DNA of 64,000 nt from Geobacillus proteiniphilus (GTDB taxonomy: Bacteria; Bacillota; Bacilli; Bacillales; Anoxybacillaceae), in contig NZ_MQMG01000007.1 in assembly GCF_001908025.1 (NCBI RefSeq), positions 1 to 64,000 on the forward strand, given 5' to 3'. Made by a program: the position numbers and the translations under genes. Of the stretch, positions 27,615 through 37,178 are shown in pieces. Below the pieces are notes generated by a model. The model saw only the letters and a list, made by a program, of their open reading frames with translations. It did not search any database and had not been told where the DNA came from. The stretch's first letter is position 1. The number at the start of each line of letters is the position of its first letter.

Positions 27615-28025
27615 TTATCTTTCCCCTTCCATTTCCACAAACACCCAAAACCGGCTGCCGATAAAATTCACCGCCATACCGGCTATCGTTGCCGCACTTT
27701 TGGCCAGCCAGAGCGGCATGATCCGTTCGGCTGCAAGCAAAACGCCAAGCGACGCGCCAAGCGACAACCCGTTGACGGCAAGAAAACGCAAAAATTCCCC
27801 GATGTTCGCTTTTCGTTTCACTTGAAACGTCCATAGCCGATTCCAGATGTAGCTGTTCGCCATTCCAACACCGTATGAAACAACTTGGGCGGCCGCCGCC
27901 GGGACGCCCATCGCGGCAAGCAAGAAAAAGATAACAAAGTCAACCGCCGTATTGCTCACCCCGACGACGGCAAATCGCCATATCGTTTGTTTTTCTTTAC
28001 GAAAGGTATGAAGGCTTTCGTTCAT
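27615..28025 (-). CDS. GtrA family membrane protein
   Basis: 136 residues with four hydrophobic segments typical of GtrA (FAVVGVSNTAVDFVIFFLLAA; YGVGMANSYIWNRLWTF; FLAVNGLSLGASLGVLLAAE; TIAGMAVNFIGSRFWVF). GtrA-like proteins are thought to move lipid-linked sugars across the membrane together with GtrB-type glycosyltransferases. ATG at 28025 is the most plausible start and overlaps the adjacent glycosyltransferase gene by 29 bases. That partner is truncated, so gtrA is probably an orphan here. Confidence 0.85.
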   Translation of the reverse strand: MNESLHTFRKEKQTIWRFAVVGVSNTAVDFVIFFLLAAMGVPAAAAQVVSYGVGMANSYIWNRLWTFQVKRKANIGEFLRFLAVNGLSLGASLGVLLAAERIMPLWLAKSAATIAGMAVNFIGSRFWVFVEMEGER

Positions 28026-28790
28026 GTTTCGTCCTGACTCCCCACGTTTCATTGATGACATAGAGCGGACGCTCTTTCACCTCATGGTAAATGCAGCCAA
28101 TGTATTCCCCGATGATTCCAAGCATCGTCATCATCACTCCGTTGCCAAGAAGCATCACCATAAAGAGCGACGCCCGTCCGGCAGCCGTCGAATGGGTGAA
28201 CCATTTCAAGTGCAAAACAACCATCATACCGACGACGCTGGCCGCCGACAACAAAAATCCAAGCAAGCTCGCCAGTTTGAGCGGCTTATGCGAAAATGAT
28301 GTAATGCCATCGAGCGAAAACCGAATCATTTTTTTGAGCGAGTATTTCGTCTTGCCGGCGAAACGCGGCTCCCGCTCGTATTCGACCGCCGTCTGCCGGA
28401 AGCCGACCCAGCTCACAAGACCCCGGACAAAACGGCTTCGCTCCCTCATATAGCGTAACTGATCGCACACCTTCCGGTCAATGAGGCGGAAATCGCCCGT
28501 ATCGACCGGGATGTCGATTTCGGTCGCCGCCCGCAGCAAGCGGTAAAACACATACGCCATCCATTTTTTGAACGCGGTCTCCCCTTTCCGTTTCACTCTT
28601 CGGGCATAGACGACATCATCCCCTTCTTTCCAACGCGCGATCATGTCCAAAATCAACTCCGGCGGATCCTGCAAGTCAGCGTCAATCACGATGACCGCTT
28701 GGCCGGAGGCATAGTCCATCCCGGCGGTGATGGCGATTTGATGGCCAAAATTGCGGGAAATATCGGCGGCAGCGACTCTTTGTATTGCCA
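27997..28790 (-). pseudogene. GtrB-type family 2 glycosyltransferase, 5'-truncated
   Basis: The chain from DISRNFGHQIAITAGMDYA onward is a normal polyprenyl-phosphate glycosyltransferase: VIDADLQDPPELI (DxD region), VDTGDFRLIDRKV, GKTKYSLKKMIRFSLDGI and two C-terminal membrane helices. About 65-70 N-terminal residues, including the nucleotide-binding PVYNEE-type start, are missing. Their place is taken by sequence that reads as the middle of a family 39 glycosyltransferase in another frame, so a deletion fused two neighbouring genes. No ribosome binding site supports an internal start. Confidence 0.75.
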
Positions 28791-28796
28791 AGCGAT

Positions 28797-29314
28797 CCAT
28801 ATTTCAAACGCATAGGTGGCAAGGAGAGCGGCAGGAAACAGCCATGACGTTCGACGTTCATGGGTTCCGAACGATGCCAACATCTTTCCCCCAGCCCCAA
28901 CCAACACCGCAATAGCCGGGGCGAGCATGCTCACCGCTTGACCACGGCGCCTCATTGGCCGTGCCGCTGTTTACCGGCGGCCGCTCCCTTTGGTTGAAAC
29001 CTGCCGCCATCTTGCCCCTCCCGGTCCAGCTTCTCCCGTCAGCCGCTCAACGCCTGCAGCCAAAGCGCCACCGGCGGCTTGTCGACTGTAATAAATCCGG
29101 CTGGATCTAACGCGGCAAAGAAAAACGCCTTCCAACTCGCCGCCATGCTTTTCGCCGCCGCTGTATAATACACATTAGAACCGCTGTTTCCAATTTGATA
29201 GAGATGCAAAAAAGCCGACCATGCCAAGATGGCGGTAAGCCATCCATCCCACGCATTCCTTTGTTTCTTCAATGGCTTCCTCTCCTTCCACTTCACCTTC
29301 TGAATCATCACCAT
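28797..29314 (-). pseudogene. Family 39 (YkcB/ArnT-like) glycosyltransferase remnants
   Basis: The N-terminal piece (about 29039-29314) contains WSAFLHLYQIGNSGSNVYYT, AAAKSMAASWKAFFFAALDP and FITVDKPPVALWLQALSG, the typical first helix and DKPP loop of these enzymes. A stop follows. A second piece (about 28797-28955), in another frame, contains LAPAIAVLVGAGGKMLASFG and further hydrophobic residues from the middle of the protein. The full enzyme would exceed 600 residues, so most is deleted. Confidence 0.7.
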
Positions 29315-29423
29315 ACATCCATTTGGTGAAAGTTGAATGAAAAAGCATCACCCGTTTGACTAAATTTTTCTGTTCCACCCAGTTAGGCATGTGCTATGAT
29401 GAGAACAAAAGGAGGTGAATCAC

Positions 29424-29826
29424 GTGGAAGAAGAAACAATCGTGAAGCAGATTTTAAAAGCGCTCGATCTGCATTTCGACCATATCCGCTGGCAAATGCA
29501 ACAAATGGAAGAGCGGCTGTCTACAAAAATACAAGAGACGGAAGACCGCTTGCGCGCAGAAATGCAAGACATGGAGACTCGTTTGCGCGCCGAAATGAAG
29601 GAAACGGAAGAGCGGTTGCGCGAAGAGATTCAACAATCAGAGAAGCGGCTTCGTCAAGAGATGTATTGGCCTCGAAGAACGGTCGGACAAGCAGTTTGAA
29701 CGCATGGAAACGAAAATCGGCTATTTGCGCCTCGAATGGTCAGAAACGCAAGAAACGGTGGACTTCCTCGCCCGCAAAACGCTCCAGCATGAACAAAAAC
29801 TCCGCATTTGGGCTGATAAAAACTAA
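29424..29826 (+). pseudogene. Coiled-coil protein, frameshifted; relative of the gene at 1918
   Basis: AAAGGAGGT followed seven bases later by GTG at 29424 opens a helical protein with heptad-like repeats (MEERLSTKIQETEDRLRAEM, DMETRLRAEMKETEERLREE). Near 29675 the frame is lost (reads MYWPRRTV then stop at 29699). The third frame continues as LEERSDKQFERMETKIGYLR and ends KTLQHEQKLRIWADKN at TAA 29826. Restoring one frame gives about 134 residues. The C-terminal layout resembles the 153-residue protein at 1918. Function unknown. Confidence 0.7.
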
Positions 29827-29959
29827 ATTCCCAACAAAACGAATCGGCCGTCGAGCAATCAAGACTGCGACGGCCGATTTTCTTTTTGCACTATTCACCA
29901 CAAAGAATATGAGAATCCATCTGCCCCCGTCCCCTGCACTTCCCGCCTGTTCCAGCCCG

Positions 29960-30921
29960 TTACGGCTGAACGATGTTCGCGCGCGAAAACGCCTCTTTCA
30001 TCGCCTCATAAGACGATTTCAGCCGCTCATGATAGCGCGGCGTCTCCCACGCCGGCCACGTGTACTGGTAAAACCGCCCTGATGGCAGCGCATGTTCCTG
30101 TTCATCGCTGGAAACGCAAACGAATCCGCTCCGTCCGTGATGTATAAACCGAGGCGAATGCCCGAGACGATCCGCCGACTCTTCAAGCCGTCTTTCGACC
30201 AGATGTCGCCCATCACCTCGCGCCGGCTCGGGTCCGTGACATTGAGGAGCGCCCACGGCAGGCGGATTTCATACCCGTTCCCGCTGCGGCTCACGCTGAT
30301 ATCGGCAAGTGAATCATACACCGCATCAGCCGGGTTGGCCGTGCCAAACCGCAATACTCCGGTTTCATACGAATCAAAGGGCACCGCCTTGCCGCGAGTC
30401 TCTTCCAATTTTTTATTTAATGTCAGACGAATCGGGTGGTAGACGCCGTTATCTTTCCGGTTGGCGTACGGCGTAGCCGGCATCATCTGGAGCTGATGGC
30501 CATAATGATAATAAAACGTGTCATAGTAGCTGTCGATCAACAACCGTGCGCTTTCTTTCCCGCGAATCACCAAAGCGAAATCGACTCCCGCCGTGCGCAC
30601 GCCGGGAAGCTCCGGAAGGCGCGACTGCCCTTGGTTCGGGATCGTATCAAACGCGATGTACGTCGTTGTTTGATCCTTGATATGCCCGCTGTCTAGGCGC
30701 ACATATAAGCAACCCTCATCACTTGTGACATAACGCCCCCCCCCGTCCGTCCATACGGGGTTGATCCCGTTGAACGTCCAATCATCTTTGCGTCCATCAA
30801 CCTTGATGATCGCAGCTGCGCCTGGTCCCGGATCAAAACGAAGCAAACCAGCTTCAGCCACCAAAGCTAATACGGTGCGGAAGGCACAGCTACGGCCAAC
30901 ACCATATACACATAAAGCCAA
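29960..30921 (-). pseudogene. C-terminal part of a large secreted or membrane-linked protein, frameshifted
   Basis: The readable part starts abruptly and contains a beta-rich extracellular-looking domain: KVDGRKDDWTFNGINPVWTD, DEGCLYVRLDSGHIKDQTTT, YIAFDTIPNQGQSRLPELPG and IRLPWALLNVTDPSRREVMG. Around 30100-30110 the frame breaks after ADSFAFPA; the continuation SDEQEHALPSGRFYQYTW and YHERLKSSYEAMKEAF is in another frame. N-terminal domains are absent. I recognise no specific family name with confidence. Together with the neighbouring glycosyltransferase remnants it suggests a lost cell-envelope glycosylation locus. Confidence 0.6.
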
Positions 30922-31150
30922 CTAAACGCTTGCTTTTCCATCTCCCACTCTCCCTCGCATCCGATATCTTCCTTATAACAAACGGAAATATTGTCCGGCA
31001 AGAACAGGCAAGGGCATCTGTCAAATTTTTCTTTTCGTCAAACACAGCTTCGCCTGTGGCAGCGGCCGTATGGGCTGACGGGCATTGGGGCGGAAATAAA
31101 AAGAAAAAGCCCCCTTGCCCGGGAGCTTGTTTGCCCGCCAATAAGCCGCC

Positions 31151-31717
31151 TCAACGGTTCGGCTCGTACACATCCCACGTCCATTTAATGGACTCGACAA
31201 TTTGGTCCGCCGCCTGTTCAGCCTCGAGCTCGTTGACGATGACGCGGGAATGATGGAGAGCGTAAGCGGATTGCCGTTGGAAAAAGAGCTGTTCGACCTC
31301 TTCGAGCGTTTTGTTTTTCAACACCGGGCGGCTGTCGACAATGAGCGGCAGCCGCTCTTCTTTCCAATAATCCCACGACAAGTCAAGGAAAAAGACGATG
31401 CCGTGCGCCAAACAGACGCGCCGCACGTCTTCCTGCAAATAGGCGCCGCCGCCAAGCGAAAGGATTTTCAACCTTGTATTTGTGCATAAATCGACGATCA
31501 GTTCCCGCTCGACCTGTCGAAAGTACGCTTCCCCTTTTTGCGCGAACATCTCCGGAATCGACATCCCGTGCCGCCGCTCGATTTCCGCGTCGACATCGAT
31601 AAAGTCGCGATACAGCTTTTTCGCGACCAGCTGCCCGATCGTTGTTTTCCCCGCTCCCATAAAGCCGATCAAAATGATGTTCCGCTCGCGGAGCGGGATG
31701 GCGGTTTGCCTGCTCAT
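31151..31717 (-). CDS. aroK: Shikimate kinase
   Basis: 188 residues, P-loop kinase phosphorylating shikimate in the chorismate pathway. Walker A is GFMGAGKT (about 18-25), followed by the shikimate-binding DVDAEIERR (about 42-50) and the GGGAY motif (about 89-93). The C-terminal WTWDVYEPNR extension is minor. It lies 110 bases downstream of aroD on the same strand, a pairing of two shikimate-pathway genes apart from the main aro operon. Confidence 0.92.
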   Translation of the reverse strand: MSRQTAIPLRERNIILIGFMGAGKTTIGQLVAKKLYRDFIDVDAEIERRHGMSIPEMFAQKGEAYFRQVERELIVDLCTNTRLKILSLGGGAYLQEDVRRVCLAHGIVFFLDLSWDYWKEERLPLIVDSRPVLKNKTLEEVEQLFFQRQSAYALHHSRVIVNELEAEQAADQIVESIKWTWDVYEPNR

Positions 31718-31827
31718 GATGCATCCCCCTTTCGTGCCGAACCCGCTATATTTCCGTGTATAGCAGGAGGAAAAGTCATGGTCAAATAATCGTTTTCCAA
31801 TCGCAGTTGCTTTTCAACAAAAACCGG

Positions 31828-32601
31828 TCAACGGCTGTACGTTTGCAAAATAGAAAGCACCGTCCGCACGTCATCGATCGGAATTTGCCCCGGAGCGGAG
31901 CTTTGGTTTCCGACAGCAAACGTCACCGCCGAACCAAACAGCCATCCAGCCAGCCGAGTAATGGCGCCCAACCCGCCCATCGCCATCGTAATGAGCGGAA
32001 TGGCAAGCTCGCGCCGCGCTTCTTCCGTCGCTTGCAACAAAACAAGCACATCTTCCGGCGATTTAGGCATAACCGCTACCTTGGCGATGTCGGCACCGTA
32101 CCGCTCGGCTTGGCGCATGTCAGCCAAGAGCGTTTCCTTCCGCGGAGTGCCGTCAAAGTAATGGCGCGACACGACGAGCCAGACGCCGCATTCTTCCGTC
32201 ATGCGGCGCACGTCGGCGATGCGTTCCCCATAAGCTAGCTCATAATCTACTAAATCGATTGCCCCGCTTCGACAGATTGCTTCGATCAACCGCCGCACTT
32301 CCGCTTCATTGAGCGGAATCGGCTGCCCCCCTTCTCGCTCGGAACGGATCGTAAACAAAATTGGAATCTCTCCCGCTATGTTCCGCAACCCGTTGGCCGT
32401 CGCCAATACGCGCTCCTGGTCATCAATCGCTCGGAAAAAATCGGCACGCCATTCAAGCAAATCCGGCTGCTTCCTGCACACTTCCGCCGCCTCGCGCAAC
32501 ACTTGCTCGGCGTCAGCACCGACAACAGGAGCGCAAATGCACGGCTCATTGCCGCCGATCCATGTATTTCTGACCTTGATGGCCTTCAGTGAAATATTCA
32601 T
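31828..32601 (-). CDS. aroD: 3-dehydroquinate dehydratase, type I
   Basis: 257 residues, class I aldolase-type enzyme forming a Schiff base. The catalytic lysine is in DIAKVAVMPKSPEDVL (about residue 170), the catalytic histidine in WLVVSRHYFDGTP (about 143) and the substrate-binding Glu/Arg in LLEWRADFF (about 46-54). ATG at 32601 follows GGGGGAACC; a more upstream in-frame start has no site. It forms a small unit with aroK. Confidence 0.93.
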   Translation of the reverse strand: MNISLKAIKVRNTWIGGNEPCICAPVVGADAEQVLREAAEVCRKQPDLLEWRADFFRAIDDQERVLATANGLRNIAGEIPILFTIRSEREGGQPIPLNEAEVRRLIEAICRSGAIDLVDYELAYGERIADVRRMTEECGVWLVVSRHYFDGTPRKETLLADMRQAERYGADIAKVAVMPKSPEDVLVLLQATEEARRELAIPLITMAMGGLGAITRLAGWLFGSAVTFAVGNQSSAPGQIPIDDVRTVLSILQTYSR

Positions 32602-33767
32602 CGATGGTTCCCCCAATCATGTTTGTCGAACAGAAAGCGGCGGCTAGCCGCAAAAAAACCTACCAAGTGGGCAGAACAGCATGGCCCATCTGGATCTCGC
32701 GATGGCTCTGCTACGCTTATACAAACGGAAAGCAAATTGCTTTTTATTATAATCCGATTGCCCCCCTCTCTTCCCGCCGTGCTTCAATCGTTTCCTTTTC
32801 CGCTCTTCGCAAGAAAAAACGACCGGCCACGTTGAACGCCTAGAAGACTGGTGACTTAATGAAAAAACAGCTCAAAACCAGCTCTTCTCAAGTTGAGCAG
32901 CTCTGTAAAATCATCTCTTCTTTCCTGATGAACTCCATCGATTTGGTCAAGACCATCGTTTTTCAATCGTTTTTCACCGGCCTTCTAGCTCTTTAGTAGA
33001 AAGATTAGCAAAAAAATCATTGTTCAGCAATCTTGTACGCTGAACCATCCACATTTTCTGCATTCGCTTGGTTTTCGCACCTCGGTGAGCATGGGAAAAT
33101 CAAACGTTGAAGATTTTACGCGACAGACGCCTTTTTTCACCCTTGATCCGAAGAACAACGTACAAAAGTACATTTGTTGGAAATATTCAACGATTTAGGT
33201 TAGACTGAATGACATTCATCTCTCGCTTATTTTGGGCTACCCCCCGTACAAAATGGAAGCGGGAGTCGTCTGTCGGAAAATAATAAAGAGCGAACATATT
33301 ACTACCACCAATGTCCAAACGTTTTTTCTTTCTAAATCATATGCCAGCTTCTCCCTCAAGACGGACTTTTCCTCTTTTGGACGCAGCCATTCCGCAATGC
33401 CCTTAAAACATGAAAAAACCCGGAAAGACGGCAAAAACCAGTCCTCTGGGTTTTCGACATAACGATTCCCTTCTCACTTATTCATTGTCACTTACGTCCT
33501 CTCAACGAGACCCAACTTGATCAAGAGCACCTTTATTTTACCATTGATTTTCTAAGGCAACAAAAGGCTGTTTTGCCCCCTTGCACCCCTCGAAAATAAA
33601 TGTGGTTATGTCAACTTGTACAGTTGACTGAAATCATCAATCGTCCAAAAGCTTGATAGATCAATTATTTATTTCTTTCGATAATCGAAGAAAAAATCCT
33701 CATGCACACCTCTCCCGTTTTTGCAGCCATTTTGGGGTGTACAAAATGGGGAAAAGGGCGCTTCCGC
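32602..33767. other. Gene-poor stretch of about 1.2 kb with possible decayed sequences
   Basis: No full gene is supported. A 45-codon frame at 32859-32996 (+), beginning MKKQLKTSSSQVEQLCK and ending FFTGLLAL, looks like the N-terminus of a decayed transposase but has no ribosome binding site. A minus-strand frame at 33237-33434 contains a hydrophobic segment (VWTLVVVICSLFIIF) and may be a membrane-protein scrap. The remainder is AT-rich and interrupted by stops. Likely a graveyard of insertions. Confidence 0.4.
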
Positions 33768-34616
33768 TCACCGTTGCCGAAGCACCCGCTCAAGCCCCGC
33801 CGCCACGCCGTCTTCTTCGTGGGAGAAGGTGACAAAGTCGCATGTTGCTTTCAACTCCGGCGCGGCGTTGGCCATGGCGACGCGGCAGCCCGCGACCTCA
33901 AACATCGACAAATCGTTATGGCTGTCGCCAAAGGCGACCGTGTCGCGCAAGTCGATGCCGTAATGGGCGGCGAGTTGCTTGAGCGCTTCGCCTTTCGTCG
34001 CCCGTTCGTTGTTCATCTCAATGTTGTGCGGATGCGACGAAGTGACCGTGACGCCAGGGAGCGCCGCGAAACGGGAGGCCGCATCAAGAAGCCGCCCGCG
34101 GTCAAGCGCAAAAATAAGCAGTTTGTATAAGGTCAGCTGCGAATCGTCCCACACCGTGCGGATGTCGTCGACATACGTCACCCGCGCTTGCTGGAACTGC
34201 TTATTGACAAGCCATTTCACATCCGGGGCCACATCAGCCATCTCGGAAGCGAGCGCTTCCCATTGGGAGCGGTTGTGCAAGCCGACATAGACCGCATCGC
34301 CCGTGTACGTCTCGCAATACAAATCCGACTGTTCGCGCACCCACTCGAGCGTCGGGCGGACCGCCGCCCGCTCGAGCGGCGCCTCGCTGATGACCGTGCC
34401 GTCCTCAAGCGTCACAATCGCTCCGTTTAAGCTGGCGATCGGGCAGACGAGGTCTGCCTCACGAAGCGGGGCGAGCGCGTCTTTGCGCGCCCGCCCTGTC
34501 ACGACGGCGACGATATGGCCTTGCGCTTTTGCAGCCGTAATGGCCGCCCTGTTGCGCTCGCTGATTTTTCCTTCCCCGTTTAACAGAGTGCCATCCATAT
34601 CGAGTGCAATCAACAT
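33768..34616 (-). CDS. Cof-type HAD-IIB family hydrolase (sugar-phosphate phosphatase type)
   Basis: 282 residues. HAD motifs: nucleophile DMDGTLLNGEGKIS (D at 6 and 8), motif II VTGRARKD (T about 40), motif III Lys in ATKGEALKQL (about 208) and motif IV AFGDSHNDLSMFEVAG (about 228-243). The large C2 cap domain lies between motifs II and III. Members dephosphorylate sugar phosphates, FMN or pyridoxal phosphate; the substrate cannot be told. ATG at 34616 follows AAAGAGGGATGAG. Monocistronic. Confidence 0.9.
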   Translation of the reverse strand: MLIALDMDGTLLNGEGKISERNRAAITAAKAQGHIVAVVTGRARKDALAPLREADLVCPIASLNGAIVTLEDGTVISEAPLERAAVRPTLEWVREQSDLYCETYTGDAVYVGLHNRSQWEALASEMADVAPDVKWLVNKQFQQARVTYVDDIRTVWDDSQLTLYKLLIFALDRGRLLDAASRFAALPGVTVTSSHPHNIEMNNERATKGEALKQLAAHYGIDLRDTVAFGDSHNDLSMFEVAGCRVAMANAAPELKATCDFVTFSHEEDGVAAGLERVLRQR

Positions 34617-34794
34617 AACTCATCCCTCTTTCCTTCGTCATGCAAAGAGCTTCTAGAAAAACGGCGTTCTGACAGAAGCAGGGGGCTAGTGGAAAGCTGG
34701 AAATTCCCGCACTTTTCACTCCGCACTCCAGCGCCTGCCTCCATCTGCTCTTGTTCTGCAACTCTTCCTTTTATTCTGAATAGCTGTCGGCTTC

Positions 34795-36360
34795 TTAGAT
34801 CGCAAACTGTTCGAACAATTGCCGTACTTCATCAGAACGAGGGGTTGGACCTGTGCTCATATTGACGCCCAACTCGCGCAAAAGCGGCGCCAGCAACGGT
34901 CCGTGTTCCTTCGTGACGCGCACATGGCTCGGCACACACCCGAGCGCGCGGGCAAATGCGAGAAAACTTTGTTGCAGCGTCTTCGCATCCGTCTGGCCGC
35001 GAAACACCTGATGATGCAAAATGACGCCGCTCGCTGCATCGGCGGCCAACGCCAGCAACGGAAAATACGGGCGCTCCGAGCGCCGTTCCTGGATCGGCCT
35101 GTTCACATAAGCGACCGAAAACTCCACGAACAGTGGGGCTCGCTCGAGCGTCTTGGCCTTTGCCAACTCGTCCGTGCCGATGTCAAGCGCGGATGTTTCC
35201 TTTTTCTTTGCCTTCGGGCGCGGCACCCAGCCGTCGCGCCAATGAAGCCCATCCTCTCTCCGTTCGGCGATCCGGGCAAACAACCGATTGCCGCGGGAAA
35301 ACGCAGCTAGCGCCAGCTCGCCACCGCGCAGCCGCTCGGCAACAACGACCGCTTGTTCGAGCGCCATGGCCGCCCATGCCGCTTCCTCTTCCGAAAGAAA
35401 CCATGGATAATATCCAGGAACAAAACTGCGGAACATCGGCAACAGCTGTTTTCCGCTCACCGGAATGTGATGCTTCCGCAACAGCGCTTTATCGTCTCTT
35501 TCTAGGTGGTTTCGAGGCGCCAACGACACAAGCAATGCGCGTTCTTGAAATACGGCGTCTTTTGGATGCAACGTTCCAGATAAAATGTCTTGCAAGCACA
35601 TGTATCCTTCCTCACCGATGTAAATCACAAGCCCGTACTCCTGTCCAAGCGCTCCGATCACCGTACAATACAACGATTCACCATCAGGAGCCATCACGGC
35701 AAAAATGTGATCATCGTCCATCCACGTCCACGGCGCCAAGTCCCTGTAGGCGAGCGCTCGATCGAACAGCGTTTTCCATACGTCTCTTTCCACTTCTTCT
35801 GTTCTGCCTTTGCTTGCGACTCGTTTGGTTTCCTTCGCTTCTCCTTTCTCCCCAACCGCCTTTCGTTGAAATGGGGCGAGCGCCGCATTCACTCTCGCTG
35901 TCAGCTTTGCGGGGCTGATCTCTTCGTCCACGCCCCGCACTTCTCCCCAACTATCCTCTTCCAATCCGGCCCGCACGGCTTTGATGCAGCATGGATACAA
36001 CGCATCGGGAATCGGATCGACGATTTTTTCCAAAACGATGTCATGCTCCCACATATCACCAAAATCATACACGTATTGGGCGCGGTCACCTTCTTCGACA
36101 AACCATTGCCCGATCGTTTCCTCCCGCTCATCATAATCGGCGCCGTCCCACCCGGCTGCTTCGTTGCCGATTTCAATGCGCAGCCGCGCCGTTCCGCCGA
36201 CCTTTGTCATGTAAAACGTATGCAAATGTTGGTCCATCCAACCGAACGCGGCTTGCAACACGCGATGCAGCTCGGCGAACGTCATCTCCCCCGGCACAAG
36301 CAACCGGCGCCAAACCGGCGGCCTCGTATGTTTCAACTGCACTTTCAACTGATAGATCAT
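34795..36360 (-). CDS. Plasmid pRiA4b ORF-3-like domain protein with large C-terminal region
   Basis: 521 residues. Residues 1-180 are a clear pRiA4b ORF-3-like domain (LKHTRPPVWRRLLVPGEMTF, LHRVLQAAFGWMDQHLHTFY, YVYDFGDMWEHDIVLEKI). Residues about 190-520 form a second region, including WTWMDDDHIFAVMAPDGESL and a C-terminal part near AADAASGVILHHQVF, found in similar Bacillaceae proteins but without a known activity. It is soluble with no signal peptide. ATG at 36360 is followed directly by the family start MIYQLKVQLKHTR. No operon partners. Confidence 0.8.
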   Translation of the reverse strand: MIYQLKVQLKHTRPPVWRRLLVPGEMTFAELHRVLQAAFGWMDQHLHTFYMTKVGGTARLRIEIGNEAAGWDGADYDEREETIGQWFVEEGDRAQYVYDFGDMWEHDIVLEKIVDPIPDALYPCCIKAVRAGLEEDSWGEVRGVDEEISPAKLTARVNAALAPFQRKAVGEKGEAKETKRVASKGRTEEVERDVWKTLFDRALAYRDLAPWTWMDDDHIFAVMAPDGESLYCTVIGALGQEYGLVIYIGEEGYMCLQDILSGTLHPKDAVFQERALLVSLAPRNHLERDDKALLRKHHIPVSGKQLLPMFRSFVPGYYPWFLSEEEAAWAAMALEQAVVVAERLRGGELALAAFSRGNRLFARIAERREDGLHWRDGWVPRPKAKKKETSALDIGTDELAKAKTLERAPLFVEFSVAYVNRPIQERRSERPYFPLLALAADAASGVILHHQVFRGQTDAKTLQQSFLAFARALGCVPSHVRVTKEHGPLLAPLLRELGVNMSTGPTPRSDEVRQLFEQFAI

Positions 36361-36485
36361 TCTCCACTTCCTCTCCTGTTTGCTTGTCCTCCATTATAAC
36401 AAACGAATGGAAAAATGGTGAAATGTTCTCCCTTCTCGTAGTATAATAGATGAGAAAAATTCTCAATGAAAGCGAAGGGATGTGC

Positions 36486-36899
36486 ATGTGGATCGTTTAT
36501 GCTTTGCTGGCGGCGGTGTTTGCGGCGCTGACATCGGTGCTGGCGAAAATCGGCATTGAGAACGTGAACTCCAATCTAGCGACCGCCATTCGCACCGCCG
36601 TCGTGCTCGTGCTCGCATGGATGATCGTCTGGATGACAGGGGCTCATCAAGGCGTCAAAGCAATCTCAACGAAAAGCTGGGTGTTTCTCTGCCTCTCAGG
36701 AGCGGCGACCGGATTGTCATGGCTTTGTTTCTACAAAGCAATCCAAATCGGCGATGTCTCGCGCGTCACCGCCATTGACAAATCAAGCTTGGTGCTGACG
36801 ATTTTGTTTGCCGCCATGTTTCTCGGCGAACCGCTGTCCGCGAAAGTGGTGATCGGGGTGTTGCTCATTACCATCGGGACATTGATCATGATGTTTTAG
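36486..36899 (+). CDS. EamA-like single-domain membrane transporter
   Basis: 137 residues with about five hydrophobic segments (WIVYALLAAVFAALTSVLAK; AIRTAVVLVLAWMIVWMTG; SWVFLCLSGAATGLSWLCFY; LVLTILFAAMFLGEPLSAKV; VIGVLLITIGTLIMMF). This is one EamA repeat, so it would have to dimerise, as other half-size DMT transporters do. ATG at 36486 is taken with GAAGGG six bases upstream; ATG at 36480 abuts the site. Substrate unknown. Confidence 0.85.
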   Translation: MWIVYALLAAVFAALTSVLAKIGIENVNSNLATAIRTAVVLVLAWMIVWMTGAHQGVKAISTKSWVFLCLSGAATGLSWLCFYKAIQIGDVSRVTAIDKSSLVLTILFAAMFLGEPLSAKVVIGVLLITIGTLIMMF

Positions 36900-36934
36900 C
36901 TGGCCGCCTCCTCAAGCGCCTAGCCTGTTCTTCT

Positions 36935-36972
36935 GGAAAAACTGCCATCATGCCCAAATTTGGCAGTTTTCC
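36935..36972 (+). terminator. Terminator of the EamA-like gene
   Basis: GGAAAAACTGCCA and TGGCAGTTTTCC form a 10-base core stem with a 13-base loop, about 35 bases past the stop codon. From there to 37178 I see no gene; an AT-rich promoter-like stretch lies near 37005-37025. Confidence 0.7.
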
Positions 36973-37178
36973 ATCAAACCTATAGACAGGACGAGTCAAA
37001 AGATGTTATGATATATATTATAATTACCAAGAGCTTTTCTCGCCCCTTCACTCATTTAGGCATAGAGAACAGCTTTTGGGATCACCTCATGAAATAAGGT
37101 CTTCGTTGCGACCAAGAGTGTGTGAATGGCTTCGCCGCTGCTTGTCAAACGGAGAGTAGTTTGAAAGGAGATCACTTA

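Noticed and set aside
32859-32996. 45-codon frame starting MKKQLKTSSS
   Set aside because: No ribosome binding site and no complete domain; kept only as part of the gene-poor stretch description.
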